Shown: positions 58,220-64,000 of the stretch, in pieces | How positions within the stretch are numbered: the stretch's first letter is position 1 | Layout of the letters: each line of letters begins with the position of its first letter | NCBI RefSeq assembly: GCF_003258365.1 | Contig: NZ_QHKM01000001.1 | Location: forward strand, 1,302,001 to 1,366,000 | DNA length: 64,000 nucleotides | Reading direction: 5' to 3' | DNA from: Hymenobacter edaphi | Lineage (GTDB): Bacteria > Bacteroidota > Bacteroidia > Cytophagales > Hymenobacteraceae | Made by a program: the position numbers and the translations under genes | The notes under the pieces: model-generated | What the model was told of the DNA's origin: nothing | Seen by the model: the letters and a program-made list of their open reading frames with translations, nothing else | The model's database searches: none

Positions 58220-59056
58220 TTACTCGAACAACAGCGAGAGGTCGTGTACCGGCTCTCCTCCGCTGGGCAGGATTACATAAGCGTGTTCGGCAGGGGTGTA
58301 ATCCAGATACTTGTCTTGGTTTTCCTCCGTGTCAAGCCGAAACCCTTGCGCCGATAGCCCCCACACCTGCAGCGCCGCCGGATGCCAGTTACTGCGTGCG
58401 TACTGAAGCAGCAGCGGATACCGATGAGCCAGTACGGCTTCCGGCAGGTCATCGGTCTGCAGCTCATCCCAAAGCGTCAGGACTAACTTAAGCCGTGGCT
58501 GCGTAATTGGCACTTGCGTCCCGATGGACCGTGTCGCCAGCAGCATTTGGAGAAGTTCGACGAGTTCCACCGCTTCGTTGGTGTGCACCGGCTCGACGTG
58601 CGTATCGCTCGTGACCTCAGTGGACGCGGGCGCCACTTCCGTATAGGATTTTGTCAGCACGTCGTGGGGTTCGACATGGTCGTGCAGGCGGATGAAAATG
58701 AGCCAGGTATTGCTGTTGCGGCACATTTCGGCCCATTGCAGTCCCAACTGCCGGTCCCGGATGATGGCTTTTACCTGCTCACCCCCATAGTCTGGAAATT
58801 CTACTTCCAACGGTTCGTCGTCTAGCAGTAAGCTTAGCCGCAGCACCTTGTTTTGTTCCGCCGGCGTGCTCTCGGTGGGTTGCCCTTCGGCTAGCCGCCG
58901 CCGCGCTTCGTCAATTGCCAACAAGTCCTGTGGCGCCTGACGCAGTTTTAGGCGGCCTGGCGTTGTCACCAACTTGCCGTACAGCTGCGCCAAGAACGTT
59001 GTTTTGGACGTGCCCGGCTTGCCGATAATCAGCACACTGTTTCCCCCCTGGTTCAT
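58220..59056 (-). CDS. TRAFAC-type GTPase of a double-GTPase pair (DO-GTPase2-like)
   Basis: This 278-residue P-loop NTPase has GKPGTSKTTFLAQLYGKL at 12-29 as motif I, with Ser17 in place of the usual Gly before Lys18. FPDYGGE (Asp89 to Gly92) is the DxxG switch motif, and a VLTLWDEL segment sits where NKxD should be. It may therefore bind GTP weakly or act as the pseudo-enzyme of the pair. It overlaps the preceding GTPase gene by 4 bp (ATGA). It is part of the GASH/GTPase/GAP1 operon. Confidence 0.8.
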   Translation of the reverse strand: MNQGGNSVLIIGKPGTSKTTFLAQLYGKLVTTPGRLKLRQAPQDLLAIDEARRRLAEGQPTESTPAEQNKVLRLSLLLDDEPLEVEFPDYGGEQVKAIIRDRQLGLQWAEMCRNSNTWLIFIRLHDHVEPHDVLTKSYTEVAPASTEVTSDTHVEPVHTNEAVELVELLQMLLATRSIGTQVPITQPRLKLVLTLWDELQTDDLPEAVLAHRYPLLLQYARSNWHPAALQVWGLSAQGFRLDTEENQDKYLDYTPAEHAYVILPSGGEPVHDLSLLFE

Positions 59057-60063
59057 TTGCCCCGGTATAAAAAGAAATGATCCTGCGTGCCGACAGGGAT
59101 GGCAACCTCGGGCGAGTCTGGCCGGTTGGATTCTATCACTTGCAGAATGTGATCCACAAGCCCGAGGTTGGCCAGCTGCCGCGGATCAGGCTGGCCTTGT
59201 AACTGTTTGCTGATCTCGAAATGTGGTACTGCACCCAGGACTTGTTCCAGTTGACTAAGCAGGCTCTGTTTCACGGTTGGCCGTACCTGGTCCATCATGT
59301 CTGCTTTCGCCCATGCAACGACTACCGGACGGCCGTTTAGGCCGTGAGCCAGGCGCCCCGCCAAGTCCATCAAATTGGAAACCGCGGCTCCCCGTCGCAA
59401 CACCAAGGCTTCGCAATCGATGAAAAAAACAAAAGCGTCGGCGTGTCGGTGAATCCAGCGCACGTTGTCCGCGTTGGGGTCGCTCTGGTTTACAGCCCAC
59501 TGGCTAAAGACTTCGCCGGAAGCGTCCGGAAAAAGCACGTCTCGTAGATAACCATCGGCCCGTCGCATCGCCCAATGCAACAGGCTGTAGTACGTTGGGT
59601 CGCTGGGCGTAGCAATTTGATCGGTGGCTTGCCCCCGGTGAAATCGTAATGCAACGGCCAAGTCTTCCCAACCAAGCAAGGTTAGCGAGCCGGCGAAAGT
59701 GTACTGGGCCAATCCGTGTCCGCGCAGCAGCAGGCTGTGCAACATACCCAAGAAGGAAGACTTGCCTGCGGATACAGCGCCAACGGGTGCAATGATGAGT
59801 GGGTTGGTGCGGCGGCTGACCAGTTCAATTTCGGCTAACCGCAACGGATAGCCGGTCCATTCGACACTCTGGCCCTCCAGAGCTTGGCCGCGCTTGGCGC
59901 GGGTTTGCCCCGAGGTCGATTTCGCTTTCTTATTCGATGCATCCGCCGCGTTGGTCGCATCAGGTTGCCAGTGCTCGCAATCAGTCAGCTTAGGGTTATT
60001 CAGGAGGCATAGCCCAGTGGCATTGGCTCCGCACTTGATATTTGTGCATCGTCCGTTCTGCAT
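59053..60063 (-). CDS. TRAFAC-type GTPase with N-terminal zinc-binding cysteines (DO-GTPase1-like)
   Basis: This protein of about 336 residues has Cys6, Cys11, Cys19 and Cys29 forming a likely zinc knuckle (MQNGRCTNIKCGANATGLC). It has a disordered Lys/Ser linker, then GAVSAGKSSFLGMLHSLLLR (P-loop near 95-102), FPDASGE (DxxG near 180) and VVAWAKADMMD (AKAD in place of NKxD). All three guanine-nucleotide motifs are present, so this is probably the active GTPase of the pair. The start ATG 60063 lies 8 bp after the GASH stop; ATG 60120 would overlap that gene by 49 bp and is the alternative. Confidence 0.82.
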   Translation of the reverse strand: MQNGRCTNIKCGANATGLCLLNNPKLTDCEHWQPDATNAADASNKKAKSTSGQTRAKRGQALEGQSVEWTGYPLRLAEIELVSRRTNPLIIAPVGAVSAGKSSFLGMLHSLLLRGHGLAQYTFAGSLTLLGWEDLAVALRFHRGQATDQIATPSDPTYYSLLHWAMRRADGYLRDVLFPDASGEVFSQWAVNQSDPNADNVRWIHRHADAFVFFIDCEALVLRRGAAVSNLMDLAGRLAHGLNGRPVVVAWAKADMMDQVRPTVKQSLLSQLEQVLGAVPHFEISKQLQGQPDPRQLANLGLVDHILQVIESNRPDSPEVAIPVGTQDHFFLYRGK

Positions 60064-60071
60064 CGGCCCGT

Positions 60072-61370
60072 CTACTTCGTTTCTGCTAATTTTAGTACTT
60101 GCAGTTCCCGAAATAGCCACACAGCCATTTCTTGCCGAGAAATCTGCTCGTCCAGGCCTACGCCCGTTGCCGCTTCAAATGATACGACCGTCGTCGTGCC
60201 ATCGGCGAGCTTTTTTAGAAAAGCCGATAAGCTCATGCGGCCTGTTTCTGGAGCAACAACAGGCAGAAGGGTCTGCAGTGCTGGGGTGGCCGCTAGTTCC
60301 GGCAATAGGTCTGCAAAGGTGAGTTCTGCTTCCGTATCAGCGCTTGCTTCGCGTAACGTTTCCCGCAGGAAGTACTCTACGCTTGCCGGATAGATGGCAG
60401 GTACCAGTTCGGCGGCATCGTGTGCCAAGACTGGACCTTGCAGAGCGAGCGGCAACCGCCGGTAGCTGGTCTGTTGGCTGGTCGAATACAGTGTTTCTTT
60501 CAACCACAGCAAACGACCACGCAGGTTGTGCGAAGCGGTTTGTCGCTGCATGGTCGTATTTATATCATTTAGGTAGCGGTTCATGGCCTGAGTGAATTCC
60601 TCAAGCATTTTCACGCTTGCTGCCTGACCTAATGATTTGTTAGCCGAAGTCGTAATCGCGTCAGCAACAGCTTTAATTGTTGCTCCTGCGATGATACTGA
60701 AAGATTCTACCCAATTCGATGAGACTGTAACATTATGATTGTTACCGTAGTTTGAGTTGTATGCAGTTCCAAAACTGTGTTTGTTTCCGCCATCGTCATC
60801 ACCCTTTATTGATAGCGCTAGTTGATCGACAATGTATTCTTTCGTTGTGGAGCTGACGGCGGGCAAAGATGCTTTGGGAATGACCAGGGAGGGTAGTGCG
60901 AGGTTTGTGTTGTCAACACCCCAAACGTGCAGACTCCCTTGTTCAAATAGTGCACCTGTTCCTTCCAGAAATCCAAGCAGAATGCTGGCCTCCCGTTCGA
61001 GCGGTTTCATGTAAGAAAAGAAGTTGCTGGCCGTCAGCCAGATCATTCCTGCGTAGGGGACGTCAACCGACAGTTGCTGTAGTGCCGCCAGCATGACCGC
61101 CCGAACGTAAGGTATTGGGCGGTCTTTGCACTTACTTGGAAATGCCTTCCACTTGCTGGTAATCAGGTCCTGAACTTCGGCCACCAGAGGTTCCGCAGGA
61201 TCTGTTTCAGGATCAAACGCTAGCTGGACAACCGTTGAAATCCGCGACTTTTTAGTGCGTAGCTTTTTCTCGAATTCAGAGACGGCTTTTTGCAGAAAAC
61301 CGAACTCTTCGTTCTGGTCAATAGTAATAATGTGCTCATTCAGAAAGCTTTGAAGAATAGATTGGGCCAT
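60072..61370 (-). CDS. all-helical GTPase-associated system protein (GASH-like)
   Basis: This 432-residue protein is almost wholly helical, beginning MAQSILQSFLNEHIITIDQN then FLQKAVSEFEKKLR. An Asn/Gly-rich loop (NKHSFGTAYNSNYGNNHN) interrupts the middle, and the C-terminal half ends ISRQEMAVWLFRELQVL. Order and partners match the GASH component that heads GTPase/GAP1 conflict operons. It probably acts as sensor or regulator. It is first in the operon, with 285 bp of A+T-rich upstream DNA. The start is ATG 61370. Confidence 0.75.
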   Translation of the reverse strand: MAQSILQSFLNEHIITIDQNEEFGFLQKAVSEFEKKLRTKKSRISTVVQLAFDPETDPAEPLVAEVQDLITSKWKAFPSKCKDRPIPYVRAVMLAALQQLSVDVPYAGMIWLTASNFFSYMKPLEREASILLGFLEGTGALFEQGSLHVWGVDNTNLALPSLVIPKASLPAVSSTTKEYIVDQLALSIKGDDDGGNKHSFGTAYNSNYGNNHNVTVSSNWVESFSIIAGATIKAVADAITTSANKSLGQAASVKMLEEFTQAMNRYLNDINTTMQRQTASHNLRGRLLWLKETLYSTSQQTSYRRLPLALQGPVLAHDAAELVPAIYPASVEYFLRETLREASADTEAELTFADLLPELAATPALQTLLPVVAPETGRMSLSAFLKKLADGTTTVVSFEAATGVGLDEQISRQEMAVWLFRELQVLKLAETK

Positions 61371-61656
61371 GGTGTGAAAACAATGTAGAAAGGAAAGATA
61401 GCAGGATTTTTTTGCAGTATCACGCTTGTGACTATTGGCTTTGCTACACATTCAGTTCACCAGAGTCTATAGGATTAAGGGATGATTGTTATCAATTAAT
61501 CTACATAAACATTCAAGGAAAACAAGTGATAATTAATTTAATATCAGAAGTTTAATTTAAAATAGAGGCATCTTTACCACGACTGAGAGTTGGTAAAGCG
61601 ATCATGTTTGAGGAAGCAGAATTGTCTCCGAGTTATCTGTTAACTTAGAAAATCCG
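61371..61656. promoter_or_regulatory. A+T-rich divergent control region between the GTPase operon and Abi locus
   Basis: No gene is present here. The stretch is the most A+T-rich in the window (TTAATTTAATATCAG, ATCAATTAATC). It must hold the minus-strand promoter of the GTPase operon, though no exact TAnnTTTG box was found on that strand, and it backs on to the plus-strand promoter at 61657. Confidence 0.5.
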
Positions 61657-61664
61657 TACCTTTG
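61657..61664 (+). promoter_or_regulatory. -7 promoter box of the Abi-associated RNA
   Basis: TACCTTTG is an exact TAnnTTTG match. Transcription should start near 61671, which is exactly where the structured RNA begins, about 88 bp before the abi start codon. Confidence 0.7.
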
Positions 61665-61670
61665 TACTAA

Positions 61671-61727
61671 CAGTACTCGCCACGCTTCAGGTCTTCGGGC
61701 CCGCGTACCAGGGCGAGTCTTTTTTTT
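61671..61727 (+). ncRNA. structured small RNA directly upstream of the Abi gene (candidate RNA antitoxin)
   Basis: About 57 nt fold as three stacked helices: ACTCGCC (61675-61681) with GGCGAGT (61712-61718); ACGC (61682-61685) with GCGT (61703-61706); and GGTC-TTCG-GGCC (61690-61701), capped by a UUCG tetraloop. Eight T follow (61720-61727). A -7 box ends 6 bp before it. Abi_2/AbiF genes are known to be preceded by a structured RNA (Rfam abiF motif), reported to neutralise the protein. A plain attenuator is the alternative. Confidence 0.7.
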
Positions 61728-61758
61728 GCCCTGTGGTGAACGATACGCACCAGCCACG

Positions 61759-62673
61759 ATGAAGTACACGAAGGGCGCGGTGACCGTCGCCGACCAGATT
61801 GCGATGCTGCGAGAGCGCGGTCTAGTGATTGCTGACGAACCTCTGGCCGCGCATTACCTGAGTACCATCAGCTATTACCGCCTAGCCGGATACCTGCTGC
61901 CGCTGCAGAACGACAAAGTCAATCACCTCTACAAGCCTGGCAGCCACTTTGAGCAGGCCGTGGACATGTACCGGTTTGATCAGAAGCTCCGGGCGCTGGT
62001 GTTGAGCATCACCGAGCTAATCGAGGTCAGCATCCGCACGCGCCTGATCTACACTCTGTCGCTGCAGCATTCGCCTTGGTGGTTTGAAGACCCTTCGTTG
62101 TTCAACAGCCCCGACGAGCACGCCGATTTTCTGGCAGCTGTTGACCGCGAGTTGGAGCATTCGCACGAGGAGTTTATTCGAGATCATCGCCGCCGTTATG
62201 GGGACGACGAGCGGCGCCCGCCGGCGTGGAAGACACTGGAAGTGGCCACGTTTGGCGCGCTGTCGCGGCTGTATGGTAACATCCGTCCGACCCTCGCTGG
62301 TCGGGGCGACATTGCCGACTTCTTCCTGGTGCCGCGAGAGAACTACCTCTCAGGCTGGCTGCAAAGCATTAGCCAGGTACGCAACATCTGCGCCCACCAC
62401 GCCCGGTTGTGGAACCGCACCATCACAGCCACACCCCGCCACATCAAACGGATTCAACGTCCCGAGTTGCGGTACAATCCGATCAGCGACTCGCAGCGGC
62501 ACAAGCTTTATGCGGTGCTGTGCGTGATGAACTACCTGCTGTATACCATCGAACCAGCGTACTCGCTGCGCCGTCACTTGGTGGAGTTGTTTGCTGAGTT
62601 CCCCGAAGTTGATACCGGCGCCATGGGTTTTCCAACGGATTGGCAGGAGCAGCCCTTATGGAAGAGCAGGTAG
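61759..62673 (+). CDS. Abi_2 family (AbiD/AbiF-type) HEPN abortive-infection protein
   Basis: This 304-residue protein starts KYTKGAVTVADQIAMLRERG and has LSTISYYRLAGYLLP, the Abi_2 signature. It has ITELIEVSIRTRLIY in the helical core, then SQVRNICAHHARLWNR, where Arg208 and His213 form a HEPN RNase Rx4H motif. Such proteins stop phage growth by cleaving RNA and are held off by a cognate upstream RNA; this branch has been proposed as an ancestor of Cas13. The start ATG 61759 lies 31 bp after the U-tract of the structured RNA, so its expression needs read-through. Confidence 0.88.
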   Translation: MKYTKGAVTVADQIAMLRERGLVIADEPLAAHYLSTISYYRLAGYLLPLQNDKVNHLYKPGSHFEQAVDMYRFDQKLRALVLSITELIEVSIRTRLIYTLSLQHSPWWFEDPSLFNSPDEHADFLAAVDRELEHSHEEFIRDHRRRYGDDERRPPAWKTLEVATFGALSRLYGNIRPTLAGRGDIADFFLVPRENYLSGWLQSISQVRNICAHHARLWNRTITATPRHIKRIQRPELRYNPISDSQRHKLYAVLCVMNYLLYTIEPAYSLRRHLVELFAEFPEVDTGAMGFPTDWQEQPLWKSR

Positions 62674-62701
62674 CATGAAGGGGTATGTGGCCAGTAGGGG
62701 C

Positions 62702-63397
62702 TTATGCTGCTGCAGTACCAACTACTACTGCCGGCTGCTCGGAGTCCAGTGGTAGTAACAAGCGCATCACCGTGGTCTTGTGGAACGACTTGCCTTGGCG
62801 CGTGCGGTAGCCGTGAGCGTTGAGTTCGGCCGCGATGGCGGCCAGTGTCAGGCCGTCCCGCCGCAGCAGCGTGGCCAGCCGGCGGGCCTGTTTATTGGGC
62901 AACGCCTCCTGCGCGTTACGCTGCACCACGGCCCGGCCCAGCGCCCGCGACGCAGCCGTAAAGTTCTCGGGCTTGCCGAGGGTAAAGCCGCGCGCCTTCT
63001 TGGCCGATAGCCCGCGCTTGGTCGACTCGGAGATGTCCTTGGCCCCTTTTTGGGCGACGGCCGCCAGGATGTTGATGGTAAATTCGTCGGCGTTGGGAAT
63101 GTCGCAGGCCTTAAAGCGCACCCGCTCCTCCATCAGCTTGGAGGTGAAATACACGCTGCGCGCCAAGCGCGACATCTCCGCCACGAGCAGTGTCGCCCCG
63201 GCGGCCTTCGTCTCGGCAATAGCCTTGGCCATCTCCGGCCGGTTGTTCTTGCGGCCACTCTCCACTTCGATGTATTCGGCGACGATCCGGTCGCCCGGCT
63301 GCAGGAAACGGTGGGCAATCAGGCGCTGGCCTTCTAGGCCCAGGCCGCTCTGGCCCTGGCGCAGGGTCGAGGCCCGCAGGTAGAGAATGTAGTCCAT
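62702..63397 (-). CDS. serine recombinase (resolvase/invertase family)
   Basis: This 231-residue protein begins MDYILYLRASTLRQGQSGLG with the nucleophile at Ser10. EMSRLARSVYFTSKLMEERV carries the active-site Arg residues, AAVAQKGAKDISESTKRGLS forms the long E-helix, and the C-terminal LTLAAIAAELNAHGYRTRQG is a Hin-type helix-turn-helix. It catalyses site-specific recombination; it could be a resolvase, invertase or integrase for this island. Its start codon overlaps a TATATAA word related to the 16-bp repeat near iaaA. Confidence 0.9.
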   Translation of the reverse strand: MDYILYLRASTLRQGQSGLGLEGQRLIAHRFLQPGDRIVAEYIEVESGRKNNRPEMAKAIAETKAAGATLLVAEMSRLARSVYFTSKLMEERVRFKACDIPNADEFTINILAAVAQKGAKDISESTKRGLSAKKARGFTLGKPENFTAASRALGRAVVQRNAQEALPNKQARRLATLLRRDGLTLAAIAAELNAHGYRTRQGKSFHKTTVMRLLLPLDSEQPAVVVGTAAA

Positions 63398-63704
63398 TAT
63401 ATAAGGAGTCGACCCTGTAAACAGGCCCGTTGAATACCCAAGTTACATCCTAAAGACGACCGTTCTTAACTTGTAACCAGAGGTGCAAACGAACTCTGGT
63501 GCCTGCCAAGCTGACGTAGTGATGGGTGAGGTTAGGGCGTGAAGCCCAATGGCTAACTACTCTCGCCGTCCCCATTGGTGCCAATACCCATGATTTCCTC
63601 TTTCCCTTTGCATCCGGTTTGGCAATCCAAACTACTCTGTTACATTTATGTGAATATTTTCCAATAAAGTAGGAATGTGGTCTGATAGTGAAACCACCAA
63701 TGAT
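63398..63704. other. noncoding stretch with small inverted repeats upstream of the recombinase
   Basis: No gene is seen. Two inverted repeats lie close together: CAAGTTA/TAACTTG (63440-63446 and 63467-63473) and ACCAGAG/CTCTGGT (63476-63482 and 63494-63500). They sit within 110 bp of the recombinase start and are candidates for its crossover or accessory sites. Confidence 0.4.
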
Positions 63705-63742
63705 GGGGTTCTTCTTCCAACGGGGCGGATTTACACGCTAAG
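63705..63742 (+). mobile_element. 38-bp terminal inverted repeat of a second Tn3-family transposon
   Basis: It begins GGGGTTCTTCTTCC and ends ACACGCTAAG, exactly 38 bp. This is the GGGG...TAAG form of Tn3-family ends (compare the ACGTTAAG inner end of Tn3). It lies 26 bp beyond the 3' end of a tnpA gene pointing towards it, as expected. The transposon continues past the right edge of the window. Confidence 0.75.
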
Positions 63743-63768
63743 GAATTCGCCCGCTCTAGCCAAGGCTC

Positions 63769-64000
63769 TTACGGCCGGCGTAAGGGCCGGCGGTGCTGCG
63801 GGTCCACCTGGGCCGCATTCTCGAAGGAGTACTTGCCCAGCCGGTTGATGTGCTCGTAGCGGCTGGGCGAGAGGTACTCGAAATGAGTTTCGTCCACCGG
63901 GTAGCCCTCCGCTTGCAGCTGTTGCAGGGCCTCCTGCATGTAGACCGTGTTCCAGAGCACAACGCAGTTGGTGAGCAAGGTCAGGCAGCGGGCGGCCTCC
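63769..64000 (-). CDS. tnpA: Tn3 family transposase, C-terminal fragment at the window edge
   Basis: The frame is open from the right edge; the visible 77 residues start EAARCLTLLTNCVVLWNT, the conserved segment just after the catalytic Glu, followed by VYMQEALQQLQAEGYPVDET and YEHINRLGKYSF, the Tn3 C-terminal signature. It differs clearly from the other TnpA (HEHVNMLGQYDF there), so it is a separate element. The TTG at 63978 is internal. Confidence 0.85.
   Translation of the reverse strand, partial: EAARCLTLLTNCVVLWNTVYMQEALQQLQAEGYPVDETHFEYLSPSRYEHINRLGKYSFENAAQVDPQHRRPLRRP

Noticed and set aside
1-64000. CRISPR arrays, rRNA or tRNA genes, prophage structural genes
   Set aside because: No regularly spaced repeats, no conserved tRNA loops and no capsid, tail or portal-like proteins were seen by reading.

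Overview
The window reads as chromosome from a high-GC member of the Bacteroidota, most like Hymenobacter or a close Cytophagales relative. The evidence is a secreted nuclease with a type IX secretion (T9SS) C-terminal tail, an S46 dipeptidyl peptidase, TAnnTTTG-type -7 promoter boxes, almost no Shine-Dalgarno sequences, and high-GC codon use that creates many long antisense shadow ORFs. No rRNA, tRNA or CRISPR array was seen.

1-50138 is chromosomal backbone. It holds the end of a leukotriene-A4-hydrolase-like M1 aminopeptidase; a cyanophycinase and isoaspartyl peptidase pair; a DUF3127 protein with an SSB-like tail; SDR enzymes; a secreted endonuclease/exonuclease/phosphatase protein; an S46 peptidase predicted to be Asp/Glu-specific (DPP11-like); a periplasmic amidohydrolase; a BaiN-type flavoprotein; a DEAD-box helicase and a cold-shock protein with unusual leaders; an AlkD-like glycosylase; an FkbM methyltransferase; an AddA-like and an AddB-like helicase-nuclease subunit about 10 kb apart; a two-subunit molybdenum hydroxylase; tandem lipoprotein paralogues, one frameshifted; and a fungal-type cytosine deaminase. 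Single lower-GC orphan genes (17264, 24047, 31350, 35595) sit between the backbone genes. Two convergent gene pairs are separated by the same kind of inverted repeat, whose outer ends touch all four stop codons.

50139-64000 is an accessory island of visibly lower GC. It contains a Tn3-family transposase gene inserted beside an IS1-family relic, then a five-gene minus-strand operon (61370 to 54648). This operon encodes an all-helical GASH-like protein, two TRAFAC-type GTPases (double-GTPase arrangement), a GAP1-like protein and a nucleoside-phosphorylase-fold effector. I read it as a GTPase-centred conflict (anti-phage) system. The C-terminal tails of the GAP1-like protein and the effector resemble each other and look like matched EAD1 adaptor domains, which suggests how the effector is recruited.

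Next comes an Abi_2/AbiF-type HEPN protein. Directly upstream it has its own promoter and a compact structured RNA ending in a U-tract, which looks like an RNA-antitoxin/Abi-toxin locus. A serine recombinase and the terminal inverted repeat plus tnpA 3' end of a second Tn3-family transposon close the window.
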